Notes: generated by a model not told the origin, from the sequence alone. A stretch of DNA of 64,000 nt from Aquimarina sp. RZ0 (GCF_008370685.1 NZ_VTZU01000024.1:1-64000), one strand, 5' to 3'; counted from the first letter of the stretch, positions 36,662-47,996 are shown. Numbers and translations are program-made.

Positions 36662-38344
36662 ATTCAGGCTTAGATGAACTTTAGTATTAGAAAATCTAAA
36701 ATTGGAACTGCTATTTTTTCCATTCGCAAATATGATCCTGAATATGCCGGTTTGAGTATTGAGTCCTAGTCCGAAGCCAAAACTGGTTAAGTTATCTGAT
36801 AAATTATTGCTCTCATCCTCAAAGTATGAATAGTCTGTAATGGAGTGAATGTATAAATTTTGAGATAAAATGTATCTATATTCACTGGTGAGTACATTAT
36901 ATATTGAGGCATTGATGCTATTCTCTTCAAAGCCTCTTATAGAATTTATTCCTCCAAACCTAAATAGTTCATTTGTGAATAGATTGTCAGAAAAAATTGC
37001 GGCTGCAGTATTATTAAGGAATATTGAGTTTCTTTGATTTAATTCCAAAATATAACTTAGACGTATTAGTCCTTTTATTTGGCTGATGGTTTCTACGTCG
37101 GTTTTTCTAGTTCCGAATTCGGTAAGTATACTGTATTGATTTTTGATGGGAAACAATTCTTTGTTTTGTGTTGTTTTGTAATTGAAACCTGCTCTAAAAA
37201 AAGATGAAGTGTAGTCTTCTATATTGAGGATAGGTTGATCAATATCTAATAAATTATTTGACGAAGTCGTTTTGTATCCAATAAAAGTATTGCTTTTGTT
37301 GTTTATAAGGTAGTTTAGGTTGATGTTTTGCTCTGTAATCAAGAAGCTTGAATCTTTTTTAAAGATGTCAAGTCCAGCTTCGATGCCTAATGGAGTTTTT
37401 AGTAAGTAGGGTAAAGAAATGTCAGCCTGAAATCGTTGTTGCTCATTGCCGTCACTTTTGTAAACTAGATTGAGTCTTTCTCCAAAATTCAGATTGTTTA
37501 TTAAGTCTAAATTAATGTACCCATTCAATTCTAGATTTCCGTTATCTGTATCACTGGAAAATCCTAAAAAACCATCAAATGTATTTGCAGACTTTTTTTT
37601 TAGATAAAGATATATTTTAGTGGAATCTTTATTGAATAATACCTCAGGAGGTTTTATGTTTTTGGTAAATCCCAGGTTTTCTATGCTAAGAGATTTGTTA
37701 ATAAGGTCTTCTTTTTTAAATATGATCCCTTTTTTTATTCTGCTGTAATATTTAAGATAGGACGGTGGGAATTTAGTGTATCCTTTGATGATGATATCAT
37801 CGATTGTTCTGGTTTTACTTTCAGAACTTATTAGATTGGCAGTGATATGTCTATTGTTTTTCTCTATGTTGGTCAGGCGTAAATGGCTAAATGTATTTCC
37901 TTTGTTTACAAGATAATTGGATAGGTATTGTAAGGCTTCCTGTGTTTTGTTAAAAGGGATAGTAAAGTAATTTTCTGTGACTTTTGAGGAGATTTTTTCT
38001 AGAATATTTTTGGGTATTATCTCTTGATCATAAAAAACTTTTAAAGTCTTGTATTGGTTGTTTAGTCTAAAAGTTCCGGTAATTATTGAATCAGAAGTTT
38101 TTTCTAATCCTTTAAATTTAAGATCTATATATCCTAGTTGTAAAAGTTTTTTTTGCAGCGTGCTAACTTCTTTCTTTAAGTCTAAAAAATTTTGGAAGCG
38201 TCTGTCGTAAGATATGCTATCTATAATAGAAGTTTCTATAGAATCTTTCCCCTTAGCAGAAAGTAATAAAATTGGGTTTTGTGCATAACAAAATGATTGT
38301 ATACATGTATAAAGGATAAAAAAATAAAATAGCGAAGTTTTCAA
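36650..38344 (-). CDS. Omp85/BamA-TamA-family outer-membrane protein
   Basis: 564 residues with signal peptide ending at YAQ (residue 22). An N-terminal POTRA-like part has repeated alpha-beta segments (about 45-240, including LQKKLLQLGYIDLKF and IDDIIIKGYTKFPP). A C-terminal barrel follows, with the Omp85 loop motif GGINSIRGFEENS near 475. It ends in Arg-Phe, the C-terminal aromatic typical of barrels. It is too short for BamA itself and is probably one of the TamA- or FhaC-like paralogues of Bacteroidota. Cargo is unknown. The last codons form the first unit of the tandem array. Confidence 0.82.
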   Translation of the reverse strand: MKTSLFYFFILYTCIQSFCYAQNPILLLSAKGKDSIETSIIDSISYDRRFQNFLDLKKEVSTLQKKLLQLGYIDLKFKGLEKTSDSIITGTFRLNNQYKTLKVFYDQEIIPKNILEKISSKVTENYFTIPFNKTQEALQYLSNYLVNKGNTFSHLRLTNIEKNNRHITANLISSESKTRTIDDIIIKGYTKFPPSYLKYYSRIKKGIIFKKEDLINKSLSIENLGFTKNIKPPEVLFNKDSTKIYLYLKKKSANTFDGFLGFSSDTDNGNLELNGYINLDLINNLNFGERLNLVYKSDGNEQQRFQADISLPYLLKTPLGIEAGLDIFKKDSSFLITEQNINLNYLINNKSNTFIGYKTTSSNNLLDIDQPILNIEDYTSSFFRAGFNYKTTQNKELFPIKNQYSILTEFGTRKTDVETISQIKGLIRLSYILELNQRNSIFLNNTAAAIFSDNLFTNELFRFGGINSIRGFEENSINASIYNVLTSEYRYILSQNLYIHSITDYSYFEDESNNLSDNLTSFGFGLGLNTQTGIFRIIFANGKNSSSNFRFSNTKVHLSLNARF

Positions 38345-38441
38345 CTTATGTTTTAATACTGCTAAAATAACGGAAAATACAGGGATTTCTTACGGTTTAA
38401 TGTTGCGATTTTAAATCTATTTGAAAATTAATGAATTAGGA

Positions 38442-38472
38442 TTTGAATTGCTGAAAAATATTTCTACCTTTG
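38442..38472 (+). promoter_or_regulatory. promoter of the ribosomal super-operon
   Basis: TTTG at 38442-38445, a 19-bp spacer, and TACCTTTG at 38465-38472: a textbook Bacteroidota housekeeping promoter. A leader of about 50 nt with a small CCTC/GAGG hairpin (38477-38490) precedes rpsL. Confidence 0.85.
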
Positions 38473-38528
38473 CAGCCCTCGTAAAAGAGGTATTGTAAAA
38501 TATTTTAAAAAATAGTGTAAAGCAAATT

Positions 38529-38903
38529 ATGCCAACAATTTCACAATTAGTAAGAAAAGGTAGAGCCAAAATAACTAAGAAGAGTAAATCGGCTGCTTTG
38601 GATTCGTGCCCGCAACGCCGCGGTGTTTGTACGCGTGTTTATACTACTACACCAAAAAAACCAAATTCAGCTATGCGTAAAGTAGCTCGTGTTAGGTTGA
38701 CTAATGGTAAAGAAGTAAACGCATACATCGGAGGTGAAGGACACAATCTACAAGAGCACTCGATAGTATTAGTTAGAGGTGGAAGGGTAAAAGATTTACC
38801 AGGAGTTAGATATCACATTGTTCGTGGAGCTTTAGACACCGCTGGTGTAGAAGGAAGAACACAACGTAGATCTAAGTATGGTGCTAAACGCCCTAAGAAG
38901 TAA
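38529..38903 (+). CDS. rpsL: 30S ribosomal protein S12
   Basis: S12 sits at the decoding centre. It has 124 residues with the family's [16 protein letters not shown] and [14 protein letters not shown] segments. Lys43 and Lys88, whose substitutions give streptomycin resistance in other bacteria, are both the wild-type lysine. It is the first gene of the ribosomal super-operon, behind the TACCTTTG promoter. Confidence 0.98.
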   Translation: MPTISQLVRKGRAKITKKSKSAALDSCPQRRGVCTRVYTTTPKKPNSAMRKVARVRLTNGKEVNAYIGGEGHNLQEHSIVLVRGGRVKDLPGVRYHIVRGALDTAGVEGRTQRRSKYGAKRPKK

Positions 38904-38926
38904 TAAAAAAACTTTAAGAAGAAGAC

Positions 38927-39403
38927 ATGAGAAAAAGAAAGGCTAAAAAAAGACCTATTTTACCAGATCCACGTTTCAACGATCAGTTAGTGACTCGTTT
39001 TGTAAATATGATGATGTGGGATGGTAAAAAGTCGGTTGCTTTCAAAATTTTCTATGATGCAATAGATATCGTAGAAGAGAAAAAACAAAATGAAGAAAAA
39101 ACTGCTTTAGAAATGTGGAAAGATGCATTATCTAATGTAATGCCACATGTAGAAGTAAGAAGCCGTCGTGTAGGTGGAGCTACTTTTCAGATTCCTAATC
39201 CGATTAGACCAGACAGAAAAATATCTACCGCTATGAAGTGGTTGATTCAGTTTTCTCGTAAAAGAAATGAGAAATCGATGGCTCAGAAACTTGCCGCAGA
39301 AATTATTGCTGCAGAAAAAGAAGAAGGAGCTGCTGTTAAGAAAAGAGTCGATACTCATAAAATGGCTGAAGCAAATAAAGCATTCTCACACTTTAGATTT
39401 TAA
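38927..39403 (+). CDS. rpsG: 30S ribosomal protein S7
   Basis: S7 nucleates assembly of the 30S head. It has 158 residues, beginning [17 protein letters not shown], with the conserved [20 protein letters not shown] strand pair (about 65-84) and a helical C-terminus. It follows rpsL by 23 bp and precedes fusA by 12 bp, the standard str order. Confidence 0.98.
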   Translation: MRKRKAKKRPILPDPRFNDQLVTRFVNMMMWDGKKSVAFKIFYDAIDIVEEKKQNEEKTALEMWKDALSNVMPHVEVRSRRVGGATFQIPNPIRPDRKISTAMKWLIQFSRKRNEKSMAQKLAAEIIAAEKEEGAAVKKRVDTHKMAEANKAFSHFRF

Positions 39404-39415
39404 TCAATAACAGAA

Positions 39416-41542
39416 ATGGCTAGAGATTTAAAATATACTAGAAATATCGGAATTGCTGCACATATAGATGCAGGAAAAACGACGACTACAGAACGTATTC
39501 TTTATTATACAGGTGTAAGTCATAAAATTGGTGAGGTTCATGATGGTGCAGCTACTATGGACTGGATGGAGCAAGAGCAAGAAAGAGGTATTACAATTAC
39601 TTCTGCTGCGACGACTTGTGAATGGAAGTTTCCAACAGAAAATGGGGAAGCTATTGCTGATACTAAAGGATATCATTTTAATATTATAGATACTCCAGGT
39701 CACGTAGATTTTACAGTAGAGGTAAATCGTTCATTACGTGTATTGGATGGGTTGGTTTTCTTGTTTAGTGCTGTTGATGGTGTTGAGCCACAATCAGAAA
39801 CTAACTGGAGACTTGCTGATAACTACAAAGTGCCGCGTATTGGTTTTGTGAATAAGATGGATCGTCAAGGGTCTAATTTCTTAGCGGTATGCCAGCAGGT
39901 AAAGGATATGTTAAAATCTAATGCTGTACCAATTGTTCTAAATATTGGTGATGAAGCGGATTTTAAAGGAATTATTGATTTAGTAAAGAACCGTGCTATA
40001 GTATGGCATGATGAAACTCAGGGTTCTACTTTTGATGTGATCGATATTCCTGAGGATATGAAGGAAGAAGCAAGAAAATATCGTGGGATGCTAATTGAAG
40101 AAGTAGCAGCGTATGATGAGAACTTGCTGGAAAAATATATGGAGGATGAAGAATCTATTACAGAAGAAGAAGTGCATGCGGCACTTAGAGCTGCTGTAAT
40201 GGATATGTCTATCATTCCTATGATTTGTGGTTCTGCTTTTAAGAATAAGGGAGTTCAGTTTTTATTAGATGCTGTATGTCGTTATTTGCCTTCTCCGACG
40301 GATAAGGAGGGTATTGTGGGTATAAACCCTGATACAGATGAAGAAGAATTACGTAAACCAGATGTAAAGGAACCGTTTGCTGCTTTAGCTTTTAAAATTG
40401 CTACTGATCCTTTTGTTGGGCGTTTAGCCTTTTTCCGTGCTTATTCAGGTCGTTTAGATGCAGGTTCGTATATATTGAATAATCGTTCTGGTAAGAAGGA
40501 ACGTATTTCTAGAATCTATCAAATGCATTCTAATAAGCAAAATGCAATAGACTATATTGAAGCAGGAGATATTGGAGCTGCTGTTGGTTTTAAGGACATT
40601 AAGACAGGTGATACAATGTCTAGTGAAAAGAATCCTATTGTTTTGGAATCTATGGATTTTCCTGATCCTGTAATTGGTATTGCAGTTGAGCCTAAAACGA
40701 AGGCGGATGTTGATAAATTAGGGATGTCTTTGGCAAAGCTATCAGAAGAAGATCCGACATTTCAGGTAAAAACAGATGAGGCTTCAGGTCAGACTATTAT
40801 TTCTGGTATGGGTGAGCTTCATTTAGATATTATCGTAGATCGTTTAAAGCGTGAATTTAAAGTAGAGGTTAATCAAGGTCAGCCTCAGGTAGAATATAAA
40901 GAAGCAATTACTCAGGCTGCTGATCACAGAGAAGTGTATAAGAAGCAATCTGGTGGTCGTGGTAAATTTGCGGATATCGTATTTACTATTGAACCAGCTG
41001 ACGAGGGTGTTGTTGGTCTTCAGTTTGAATCTATTATTAAAGGTGGTAACGTTCCTAAAGAATTTATCCCTTCAATCGAGAAAGGATTCAAAATGGCAAT
41101 GGTCAATGGTCCTTTGGCAGGATACGAAGTTGACTCAATGAAGGTAACTCTAAAAGATGGTTCTTATCACGATGTCGATTCTGATCAGTTATCATTCGAG
41201 TTGGCAGCAAAATTAGGGTTTAAGAACTCTGCAAAAGCTGCAAAAGCTGTGATTATGGAGCCTATTATGAAATTAGAGGTAATTACTCCAGAAGAAAATA
41301 TGGGTGATATCGTAGGTGATCTTAATAGACGTAGAGGACAGGTTAGTGATATGGGAGACCGTGCAGGAGCAAAAACTGTAAAAGCTACGGTTCCTCTTTC
41401 AGAAATGTTTGGTTATGTTACAACATTAAGAACATTGTCTTCGGGTAGAGCTACATCTACAATGGAATTTTCACATTATGCAGAAACTCCTTCTAATATT
41501 TCGGAAGAAGTAATTGCAGCAGCAAGAGGAGTTAACGCTTAA
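39416..41542 (+). CDS. fusA: elongation factor G
   Basis: The translocation GTPase, 708 residues in five domains. G1 is [11 protein letters not shown] (Lys21), switch [10 protein letters not shown], and G4 NKMDRQGSN. The switch I region reads [11 protein letters not shown]. Domain II, the domain [11 protein letters not shown] segment, and domains IV-V ([34 protein letters not shown] split at the turn) are all present. This is the housekeeping copy by position between rpsG and rpsJ. tuf does not follow it, unlike in E. coli. Confidence 0.97.
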   Translation: MARDLKYTRNIGIAAHIDAGKTTTTERILYYTGVSHKIGEVHDGAATMDWMEQEQERGITITSAATTCEWKFPTENGEAIADTKGYHFNIIDTPGHVDFTVEVNRSLRVLDGLVFLFSAVDGVEPQSETNWRLADNYKVPRIGFVNKMDRQGSNFLAVCQQVKDMLKSNAVPIVLNIGDEADFKGIIDLVKNRAIVWHDETQGSTFDVIDIPEDMKEEARKYRGMLIEEVAAYDENLLEKYMEDEESITEEEVHAALRAAVMDMSIIPMICGSAFKNKGVQFLLDAVCRYLPSPTDKEGIVGINPDTDEEELRKPDVKEPFAALAFKIATDPFVGRLAFFRAYSGRLDAGSYILNNRSGKKERISRIYQMHSNKQNAIDYIEAGDIGAAVGFKDIKTGDTMSSEKNPIVLESMDFPDPVIGIAVEPKTKADVDKLGMSLAKLSEEDPTFQVKTDEASGQTIISGMGELHLDIIVDRLKREFKVEVNQGQPQVEYKEAITQAADHREVYKKQSGGRGKFADIVFTIEPADEGVVGLQFESIIKGGNVPKEFIPSIEKGFKMAMVNGPLAGYEVDSMKVTLKDGSYHDVDSDQLSFELAAKLGFKNSAKAAKAVIMEPIMKLEVITPEENMGDIVGDLNRRRGQVSDMGDRAGAKTVKATVPLSEMFGYVTTLRTLSSGRATSTMEFSHYAETPSNISEEVIAAARGVNA

Positions 41543-41552
41543 TTTTACAGAA

Positions 41553-41858
41553 ATGAGTCAAAAAATTAGAATAAAACTAAAATCTTACGATCATAATTTG
41601 GTAGATAAATCTGCTGAAAAAATTGTAAAGACCGTAAAGAGCACAGGAGCTGTGGTTACAGGACCGATTCCTTTGCCAACACATAAAAAGATTTTCACAG
41701 TATTGCGTTCTCCACACGTTAATAAGAAATCTAGAGAGCAATTTCAATTAAGTTCTTATAAAAGGCTTTTGGATATTTATAGTTCGTCTTCAAAAACCAT
41801 TGATGCGTTAATGAAGCTTGAATTACCGAGTGGAGTAGAGGTTGAAATCAAAGTTTGA
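41553..41858 (+). CDS. rpsJ: 30S ribosomal protein S10
   Basis: S10, 101 residues, starts at 41553 ([14 protein letters not shown]). An in-frame Met 13 codons upstream lies inside fusA and is not the start. The family loop [28 protein letters not shown] is split around residues 37-64. It begins 10 bp after fusA. A 149-bp gap with RNA structure follows before rplC. Confidence 0.97.
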   Translation: MSQKIRIKLKSYDHNLVDKSAEKIVKTVKSTGAVVTGPIPLPTHKKIFTVLRSPHVNKKSREQFQLSSYKRLLDIYSSSSKTIDALMKLELPSGVEVEIKV

Positions 41859-41870
41859 TAAAATTTCTAA

Positions 41871-41965
41871 GTAAGAAAACCTTACGATAAATGTCCCGAG
41901 CTGCGTGCGAGGGAAAAACGGCAAAAAATAAATTCAGGGTTGAATTATTTTGACCCTGTTTTTTT
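41871..41965 (+). promoter_or_regulatory. structured RNA with attenuator-like terminator between rpsJ and rplC
   Basis: The gap holds a GTAAG/CTTAC hairpin (41871-41885), a GC-rich stretch (CCCGAGCTGCGTGCGAGGG, 41895-41913) able to fold on itself, and a CAGGGT/ACCCTG stem (41935-41958) followed by seven T. The last is an intrinsic-terminator shape inside the operon. I see no TAnnTTTG promoter after it, so controlled read-through is likely. Confidence 0.5.
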
Positions 41966-42007
41966 ACAAAATAACTAAAATAGAATACTAATTAATAATT
42001 AATAAAT

Positions 42008-42625
42008 ATGTCTGGGTTAATAGGAAAAAAGATCGGTATGACCAGCATCTTCGACGAAAATGGAAAAAATATTCCATGTACGGTGATCGAAGCTGGACCA
42101 TGCGTGGTTACCCAAGTCAGAACTAAAGAGGTTGATGGTTATGAAGCTATTCAGCTAGGTTTCGATGACAAAGCAGACAAAAATGCTACAAAAGCGGCTT
42201 TAGGTCACTTTAAAAAAGCAGGAACTGTTGCTAAGCGCGAAGTTGTTGAATTTCAAGGTTTTGATGAGGAGTACAAATTAGGAGATGCAATCACAGTAGA
42301 GTATTTTGCAGAAGGAGAGTTTGTTGATATATCTGGAACTTCTAAAGGTAAAGGATTTCAGGGTGTTGTAAAACGACATGGTTTCGGTGGTGTTGGTCAG
42401 GCAACGCACGGTCAGCATAACCGTTTAAGAGCCCCGGGTTCTATTGGAGCTGCGTCATATCCTGCAAGAGTATTTAAAGGAATGCGCATGGCCGGAAGAA
42501 TGGGTGGCGATAAAGTAAAAGTTCAAAACTTAAGAGTGTTAAAAGTAGTTGCAGAAAAAAACCTACTTGTTGTGAAAGGATGTGTTCCTGGACATAAAAA
42601 TGCTTACGTAACGATACAGAAGTAA
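42008..42625 (+). CDS. rplC: 50S ribosomal protein L3
   Basis: L3, 205 residues, beginning [15 protein letters not shown]. The loop reaching the peptidyl-transferase centre is [14 protein letters not shown], and [16 protein letters not shown] follows (about 157-172). Its stop overlaps the rplD start by one base, so the two are translationally coupled. It lies behind the attenuator-like structure. Confidence 0.97.
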   Translation: MSGLIGKKIGMTSIFDENGKNIPCTVIEAGPCVVTQVRTKEVDGYEAIQLGFDDKADKNATKAALGHFKKAGTVAKREVVEFQGFDEEYKLGDAITVEYFAEGEFVDISGTSKGKGFQGVVKRHGFGGVGQATHGQHNRLRAPGSIGAASYPARVFKGMRMAGRMGGDKVKVQNLRVLKVVAEKNLLVVKGCVPGHKNAYVTIQK

Positions 42626-43254
42626 TGAAGGTAGCAGTAATTGATATCAACGGAAAAGAAACAGGAAGAAAGGCAGACCTTTCTGACGCTGTTTTTGGTA
42701 TAGAACCAAATGATCACGCTGTGTACTTAGATGTAAAGCAGTACTTGGCTAATCAACGCCAGGGAACTCATAAAGCTAAGGAGCGTGCTGAGATTGTTGG
42801 TAGTACCAGAAAAATAAAGAAACAAAAAGGAACCGGTACTGCGAGAGCAGGTAGTATTAAGTCTCCTGTGTTTAGAGGTGGGGGTAGAATTTTTGGTCCA
42901 AGACCTCGTAACTACTCTTTTAAGTTGAATAAAAACTTAAAAAGATTGGCTCGAAGATCAGCATTGAGTATTAAAGCTGGTGATAAAGCGATAACAGTTG
43001 TAGAAGACTTCACTTTTGACACAATTAAAACAAAGAATTTTACGTCAGTATTAAAGTCATTAGGGCTTGAAAATAAAAAATCTTTGTTTGTGTTGGGAGA
43101 GTCAAATAAAAATGTATATTTGTCGTCACGCAATTTAAAAAGATCTGAAGTTATAACTTACTCAGAATTAAGTACTTATAAAATACTTAATGCTAGTAAT
43201 GTTGTGCTTTTAGAAGGTTCTTTGAAAGGAATTGAAACGAATTTAAGTAAATAG
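42625..43254 (+). CDS. rplD: 50S ribosomal protein L4
   Basis: L4, 209 residues, with the extended loop [20 protein letters not shown] (about 71-90) that lines the exit tunnel. In E. coli L4 represses its own S10 operon; a structured leader lies upstream of rplC here, which would suit a similar control. That link is an inference. Confidence 0.97.
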   Translation: MKVAVIDINGKETGRKADLSDAVFGIEPNDHAVYLDVKQYLANQRQGTHKAKERAEIVGSTRKIKKQKGTGTARAGSIKSPVFRGGGRIFGPRPRNYSFKLNKNLKRLARRSALSIKAGDKAITVVEDFTFDTIKTKNFTSVLKSLGLENKKSLFVLGESNKNVYLSSRNLKRSEVITYSELSTYKILNASNVVLLEGSLKGIETNLSK

Positions 43255-43259
43255 AAGCC

Positions 43260-43550
43260 ATGAGTATCTTAATAAAACCTATTATTACGGAAAAGGCTAC
43301 TGCTGATAGTGAAGTATATAATCGCTATGGTTTTGTAGTTGATAAAAAAGCGAATAAGGTAGAGATCAAGAAAGCAGTCGAGGCTGCTTATGGAGTTTCT
43401 GTTACTAAGGTTCGTACTATTAATGTCCGCCCGGATCGTACCACTCGTTATACAAAAACAGGTATGGTTACTGGTAAAACAAAAGCGATTAAAAAAGCTA
43501 TTGTACAGGTGGCGGAAGGTGATGTAATTGATTTATATAGTAATCTTTAA
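43260..43550 (+). CDS. rplW: 50S ribosomal protein L23
   Basis: L23, 96 residues, at the exit-tunnel mouth where trigger factor and SRP dock. Seen: ILIKPIITEKAT at the N-terminus, YGFVVDKKANKVEIKKAVE and VRTINVRPD. Five bases separate it from rplD. Confidence 0.97.
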   Translation: MSILIKPIITEKATADSEVYNRYGFVVDKKANKVEIKKAVEAAYGVSVTKVRTINVRPDRTTRYTKTGMVTGKTKAIKKAIVQVAEGDVIDLYSNL

Positions 43551-43559
43551 GACTAAAAA

Positions 43560-44384
43560 ATGTCAGTAAGAAAATTGAAACCAATTACCCCAGGTCAGCG
43601 TTTTAGAGTAGTTAATGGGTTTGATGCCATTACTACTGATAAGCCGGAGAAGAGTTTATTGACTCCGAAAAAAAGATCTGGAGGTAGAAACAATCAAGGA
43701 AAAATGACCATGCGCTACAAAGGTGGTGGTCATAAAAAAAGGTATCGTATTATTGATTTTAAACGTGACAAACAGGGAGTCCCTGCTACTGTTGCAACAA
43801 TAGAATACGATCCAAACAGAACTGCTTTTATAGCACTTCTTAACTACCAGGATGGTGAGAAACGTTATGTTATCGCTCAAAATGGTCTGCAAGTGGGTCA
43901 GAATATCGTTTCTGGAACTAATGTTGCTCCAGAAATCGGTAATGCAATGCCACTTAGTGATATCCCTTTAGGTACAATCATTTCTTGTATAGAACTGCGA
44001 CCAGGTCAGGGAGCTGTAATGGCTCGAAGTGCTGGATCGTTTGCTCAATTGATGGCTAGAGATGGTAAGTTTGCTACGGTAAAATTACCTTCTGGTGAAG
44101 TAAGATTGATCTTGGCTAATTGTGTCGCGACTATTGGAGCAGTTTCTAATAGTGATCATCAGTTAATTGTTGGTGGTAAAGCAGGTAGAACACGTTGGTT
44201 AGGTCGTCGTCCACGTACACGTCCAGTTGTAATGAATCCAGTAGATCACCCGATGGGTGGTGGAGAAGGACGTTCTTCTGGAGGTCATCCACGTTCTAGA
44301 AAAGGGCTTCCTGCAAAAGGATACAGAACCCGTTCTAAAACGAAAGCGAGTAATAAGTATATTGTAGAACGTAGAAAGAAATAA
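43560..44384 (+). CDS. rplB: 50S ribosomal protein L2
   Basis: L2, 274 residues, needed for subunit association and peptidyl transfer. The family signature [16 protein letters not shown] near residue 221 carries the conserved His. [19 protein letters not shown] (about 42-60) and the KOW-like core are present. Length is standard. Confidence 0.98.
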   Translation: MSVRKLKPITPGQRFRVVNGFDAITTDKPEKSLLTPKKRSGGRNNQGKMTMRYKGGGHKKRYRIIDFKRDKQGVPATVATIEYDPNRTAFIALLNYQDGEKRYVIAQNGLQVGQNIVSGTNVAPEIGNAMPLSDIPLGTIISCIELRPGQGAVMARSAGSFAQLMARDGKFATVKLPSGEVRLILANCVATIGAVSNSDHQLIVGGKAGRTRWLGRRPRTRPVVMNPVDHPMGGGEGRSSGGHPRSRKGLPAKGYRTRSKTKASNKYIVERRKK

Positions 44385-44390
44385 TAAGAT

Positions 44391-44669
44391 ATGGCACGTT
44401 CATTAAAAAAAGGACCTTACATTCACTATAAATTAGAGAAGAAAGTAGCTGCTAATGTAGAAGCTAATAAAAAGACTGTGATAAAAACTTGGTCAAGAGC
44501 ATCAATGATATCACCTGATTTTGTTGGGCAAACAATAGCAGTACATAATGGTCGACAATTTGTTCCTGTATATATTACAGAGAATATGGTGGGTCATAAA
44601 TTAGGAGAGTTTTCGCCAACACGTTCTTTTAGAGGGCACGCTGGTGCTAAAAATAAAGGTAAAAAATAA
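44391..44669 (+). CDS. rpsS: 30S ribosomal protein S19
   Basis: S19, 92 residues, in the head of the small subunit next to S13. Begins [40 protein letters not shown] and [16 protein letters not shown] are diagnostic. Six bases after rplB. Confidence 0.98.
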   Translation: MARSLKKGPYIHYKLEKKVAANVEANKKTVIKTWSRASMISPDFVGQTIAVHNGRQFVPVYITENMVGHKLGEFSPTRSFRGHAGAKNKGKK

Positions 44670-44677
44670 TTTAGGCT

Positions 44678-45085
44678 ATGGGAGTTCGTAAAAGAGAAAT
44701 GGCAGATAGGATTAAGGAGGAAAAAAAGCAAATTGCTTTTGCTAAGCTTAATAACTGTCCTACCTCACCTCGAAAAATGCGTTTAGTAGCGGATTTAGTA
44801 CGTGGAGAGAAAGTTGAGAAAGCGCTTCATATTCTTAGATTTAATCCTAAAGAAGCATCACGTCGTTTAGAAAAATTATTGCTTTCTGCAATAACTAATT
44901 GGCAGTCAAAAAATGAAGACGCTAGCATCGAAGATGCAGATCTTTTTGTTAAAGAGATCCGTGTAGATGGAGGAAGTATGTTAAAAAGACTTCGTCCTGC
45001 TCCACAGGGTCGCGCGCACAGAATAAGAAAACGCTCTAACCACGTGACAATCGTGGTTGCAGCAAAAAATAATACACAAAGCTAA
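44678..45085 (+). CDS. rplV: 50S ribosomal protein L22
   Basis: L22, 135 residues. [18 protein letters not shown] (about 27-44) is the family core, and the hairpin with [19 protein letters not shown] enters the exit tunnel. A basic N-terminal extension ([17 protein letters not shown]) is usual in flavobacteria. A second Met at residue 8 is an alternative start. Confidence 0.96.
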   Translation: MGVRKREMADRIKEEKKQIAFAKLNNCPTSPRKMRLVADLVRGEKVEKALHILRFNPKEASRRLEKLLLSAITNWQSKNEDASIEDADLFVKEIRVDGGSMLKRLRPAPQGRAHRIRKRSNHVTIVVAAKNNTQS

Positions 45086-45094
45086 ATAAATAGT

Positions 45095-45823
45095 ATGGGA
45101 CAGAAGACAAATCCAATCGGAAATCGCCTAGGTATCATTAGAGGATGGGAATCCAACTGGTATGGAGGTAATGACTACGGTGATAAACTTGCCGAAGACG
45201 ATAAGATTAGAAAGTATGTACACGCACGTTTATCAAAAGCTAGTGTATCTAGAGTAATTATTGAGCGTACGCTTAAACTTGTAACCGTTACTATCACCAC
45301 CGCCAGACCTGGTATCATTATCGGAAAAGGTGGTCAGGAGGTAGACAAGTTAAAAGAAGAGCTTAAGAAAATTACAGATAAGGAAGTTCAGATCAATATC
45401 TTTGAAATCAAAAGACCAGAGCTTGATGCGTTTTTAGTTGGGTCTAGTGTTGCCAGACAGATAGAGAGTCGTATCTCTTACCGTCGAGCAATCAAGATGG
45501 CTATTGCGGCTGCAATGAGAATGAATGCAGAAGGTATTAAAATTCAGATTTCAGGACGTTTGAATGGAGCAGAAATGGCACGTTCAGAGTCTTATAAAGA
45601 TGGTCGTATTCCTTTGTCAACATTTAGAGCTGACATAGATTATGCTTTAGTTGAGGCACATACTACTTATGGTAGATTAGGTGTTAAAGTATGGATTATG
45701 AAAGGCGAAGTATATGGTAAGAGAGAACTTTCTCCTTTAGTTGGTCTTTCTAAGAAACAAGGAAAAGGTGGCGATAGAGGAGCCGGACGAGGTGGTAATA
45801 ATAAATCACGTCGTAGAAAGTAA
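45095..45823 (+). CDS. rpsC: 30S ribosomal protein S3
   Basis: S3, 242 residues, part of the mRNA entry helicase. The KH-domain GxxG is in [17 protein letters not shown] (about 70-86). The C-terminal domain has [13 protein letters not shown] and ends in a Gly/Arg-rich tail ([12 protein letters not shown]). Confidence 0.97.
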   Translation: MGQKTNPIGNRLGIIRGWESNWYGGNDYGDKLAEDDKIRKYVHARLSKASVSRVIIERTLKLVTVTITTARPGIIIGKGGQEVDKLKEELKKITDKEVQINIFEIKRPELDAFLVGSSVARQIESRISYRRAIKMAIAAAMRMNAEGIKIQISGRLNGAEMARSESYKDGRIPLSTFRADIDYALVEAHTTYGRLGVKVWIMKGEVYGKRELSPLVGLSKKQGKGGDRGAGRGGNNKSRRRK

Positions 45824-45843
45824 TTTTTTAAAGTAAATTAACA

Positions 45844-46263
45844 ATGTTACAGCCTAAAAGAACAAAATTCCGTAAACAACAAAAAGGACGTATGAAAGGT
45901 CTTTCCCAAAGAGGAAATCAGCTTTCAAACGGAAGTTTCGGAATTAAATCATTGGATTCAAGTTTTGTTACTGCTAGACAGATAGAAGCAGCACGTATTT
46001 CTGCTACACGTTATATGAAAAGAGAAGGATCTCTGTGGATTAAAATTTTCCCAGACAAGCCGATTACAAAGAAGCCTCTTGAAGTACGTATGGGTAAAGG
46101 AAAAGGTGCTGTAGAATATTGGGCAGCAGTCGTAAAACCAGGAAGAATATTATTTGAAATCAGTGGTGTGCCACTTGATGTAGCAAAAGAGGCATTACGT
46201 CTTGCAGCTCAGAAACTTCCTGTAAAAACTAAGTTTATTGTATCAAGAACCTATCAAGGTTAA
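45844..46263 (+). CDS. rplP: 50S ribosomal protein L16
   Basis: L16, 139 residues, near the A-site of the large subunit. [19 protein letters not shown] at the start, [19 protein letters not shown] and [12 protein letters not shown] are typical. 20 bp after rpsC. Confidence 0.97.
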   Translation: MLQPKRTKFRKQQKGRMKGLSQRGNQLSNGSFGIKSLDSSFVTARQIEAARISATRYMKREGSLWIKIFPDKPITKKPLEVRMGKGKGAVEYWAAVVKPGRILFEISGVPLDVAKEALRLAAQKLPVKTKFIVSRTYQG

Positions 46264-46278
46264 AATTCAAAAGAGACT

Positions 46279-46473
46279 ATGAAACAATCACAAGTAAAAG
46301 AATCGTCTACAGCTGAATTACAAGAAGAACTTGGTAAATCTAGAAAAGAATATTCAGAATTAAAAATGGCTCATACTATGTCTCCATTAGAGAATCCTTT
46401 ACAGTTACGTAAAGTAAGAAGATCTATTGCTAGAATAGCTACTGAGTTGACTAAAAGAGAATTAAACGGTTAA
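46279..46473 (+). CDS. rpmC: 50S ribosomal protein L29
   Basis: L29, 64 residues, a two-helix protein near the tunnel exit. The conserved NPLQLRKVRRSIARI lies at about 39-53. It is 15 bp after rplP and 12 bp before rpsQ. Confidence 0.95.
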   Translation: MKQSQVKESSTAELQEELGKSRKEYSELKMAHTMSPLENPLQLRKVRRSIARIATELTKRELNG

Positions 46474-46485
46474 TTCTGCTGAAAG

Positions 46486-46743
46486 ATGGAAAAAAGAAAC
46501 TTAAGAAAAGAGCGTATAGGAGTAGTTACAAGTAATAAAATGCAGAAATCCATTGTGGTTGCTGAAGTTAAGAAAGTAAAACATCCAATGTACGGAAAGT
46601 TCGTGTTGAAGACTAAAAAGTACGTAGCACACGACGAGAAAAATGACTGCAATATTGGTGATACCGTAAAGATCATGGAAACAAGACCTATGAGTAGAAC
46701 CAAATGCTGGAGATTAGTAGAAGTAATTGAAAGAGCGAAGTAA
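46486..46743 (+). CDS. rpsQ: 30S ribosomal protein S17
   Basis: S17, 85 residues, an OB-fold primary 16S rRNA binder. [19 protein letters not shown] and [17 protein letters not shown] are diagnostic. The stop lies two bases before the rplN start. Confidence 0.96.
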   Translation: MEKRNLRKERIGVVTSNKMQKSIVVAEVKKVKHPMYGKFVLKTKKYVAHDEKNDCNIGDTVKIMETRPMSRTKCWRLVEVIERAK

Positions 46744-46745
46744 TT

Positions 46746-47114
46746 ATGGTACAACAAGAGTCTAGATTAAAAGTAGCAGACAACACAGGTGGTAAAGAAG
46801 TTTTAGTTATCCGTGTTTTAGGTGGTACAAAAAGAAGATACGCCTCTGTAGGAGACAAGATCGTTGTCAGTGTTAAAGAAGCAACTCCTAATGGAAACAT
46901 TAAAAAAGGAGCGGTTTCTACTGCAGTTGTAGTTCGTACCAAAAAAGAAGTGCGCAGACCAGATGGTTCTTATATTCGTTTCGATGATAATGCATGTGTT
47001 CTATTGAACCCCGCAGGAGAAATGAGAGGAACGCGTGTGTTTGGTCCTGTAGCAAGAGAACTTCGTGATAAGCAGTTCATGAAGATTGTTTCACTAGCGC
47101 CAGAAGTGCTTTAA
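46746..47114 (+). CDS. rplN: 50S ribosomal protein L14
   Basis: L14, 122 residues, at the subunit interface. [19 protein letters not shown], then [20 protein letters not shown] and [13 protein letters not shown] are the family signatures. Confidence 0.97.
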   Translation: MVQQESRLKVADNTGGKEVLVIRVLGGTKRRYASVGDKIVVSVKEATPNGNIKKGAVSTAVVVRTKKEVRRPDGSYIRFDDNACVLLNPAGEMRGTRVFGPVARELRDKQFMKIVSLAPEVL

Positions 47115-47128
47115 TTTAAGATAGCAAA

Positions 47129-47440
47129 ATGACAAAGCTTAAAATTAAATCAGGAGATACAGTTCGTGTAATAGCTGGAGACAACAAAGGTCAGGAAGGT
47201 AAAGTACAGAAAGTATTGATAGATAAAAACAAGGCAATTGTAGAAGGTGTTAACTTAGTGTCTAAGCACCAGAAGCCTAGTGCAGCTAATCCACAAGGTG
47301 GGATTGTAAAGCAAGAAGCAGCTATTCATATTTCGAATTTATCGCTATTAACTTCTAATGGAGAAGCGACAAGAGTAGGGTATAGAGTAGAAGGAGATAA
47401 GAAAGTGAGATTTTCTAAAAAATCTAATGAAGTAATATAG
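47129..47440 (+). CDS. rplX: 50S ribosomal protein L24
   Basis: L24, 103 residues, an early 50S assembly protein. The KOW motif [15 protein letters not shown] is at about residues 12-26, followed by [14 protein letters not shown] and [13 protein letters not shown]. Confidence 0.96.
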   Translation: MTKLKIKSGDTVRVIAGDNKGQEGKVQKVLIDKNKAIVEGVNLVSKHQKPSAANPQGGIVKQEAAIHISNLSLLTSNGEATRVGYRVEGDKKVRFSKKSNEVI

Positions 47441-47442
47441 TT

Positions 47443-47994
47443 ATGGCTTATATCCCAAGACTAAAACAAGAGTATAATGGCAAAGTAGTGTCAGCTCTTA
47501 CAGAAGAATTCAGTTATAATAACGTGATGCAGGTTCCAAAACTTAAAAAAATTGTTTTGAGTAGAGGAGTAGGAGCTGCTGTAGCAGATAAAAAATTAAT
47601 CGATTATGCTGTAGACGAGTTAACTATGATTACAGGTCAGAAAGCTATATCTACGATTTCTAAGAAAGATGTTGCTACTTTTAAATTGCGTAAAGGAATG
47701 CCAATTGGTGCCAAGGTTACGCTAAGAGGTGAGCGAATGTATGAGTTTTTAGATCGCTTAATTACTTCAGCTTTACCTCGTGTACGAGATTTTAATGGAA
47801 TCAATGCTACAGGTTTTGATGGTAGAGGTAATTATTCGTTAGGTATTACAGAACAAATTATCTTTCCGGAAATAGATATTGATAAAGTAAATAAAATTTC
47901 AGGAATGAATATTACTTTTGAAACATCTGCTAAAACTGATAAAGAAGCAAAATCATTGTTAACCGAACTAGGATTACCTTTTAAAAAGAATTAA
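47443..47994 (+). CDS. rplE: 50S ribosomal protein L5
   Basis: L5, 183 residues, binds 5S rRNA in the central protuberance. [31 protein letters not shown] and [18 protein letters not shown] are present. Two bases separate it from rplX and two from rpsN. Confidence 0.97.
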   Translation: MAYIPRLKQEYNGKVVSALTEEFSYNNVMQVPKLKKIVLSRGVGAAVADKKLIDYAVDELTMITGQKAISTISKKDVATFKLRKGMPIGAKVTLRGERMYEFLDRLITSALPRVRDFNGINATGFDGRGNYSLGITEQIIFPEIDIDKVNKISGMNITFETSAKTDKEAKSLLTELGLPFKKN

Positions 47995-47996
47995 TT

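Noticed and set aside
41514..41552. Upstream start for rpsJ inside fusA
   Set aside because: S10 begins MSQKIRIKL; the extra residues are a shifted reading of the fusA end.
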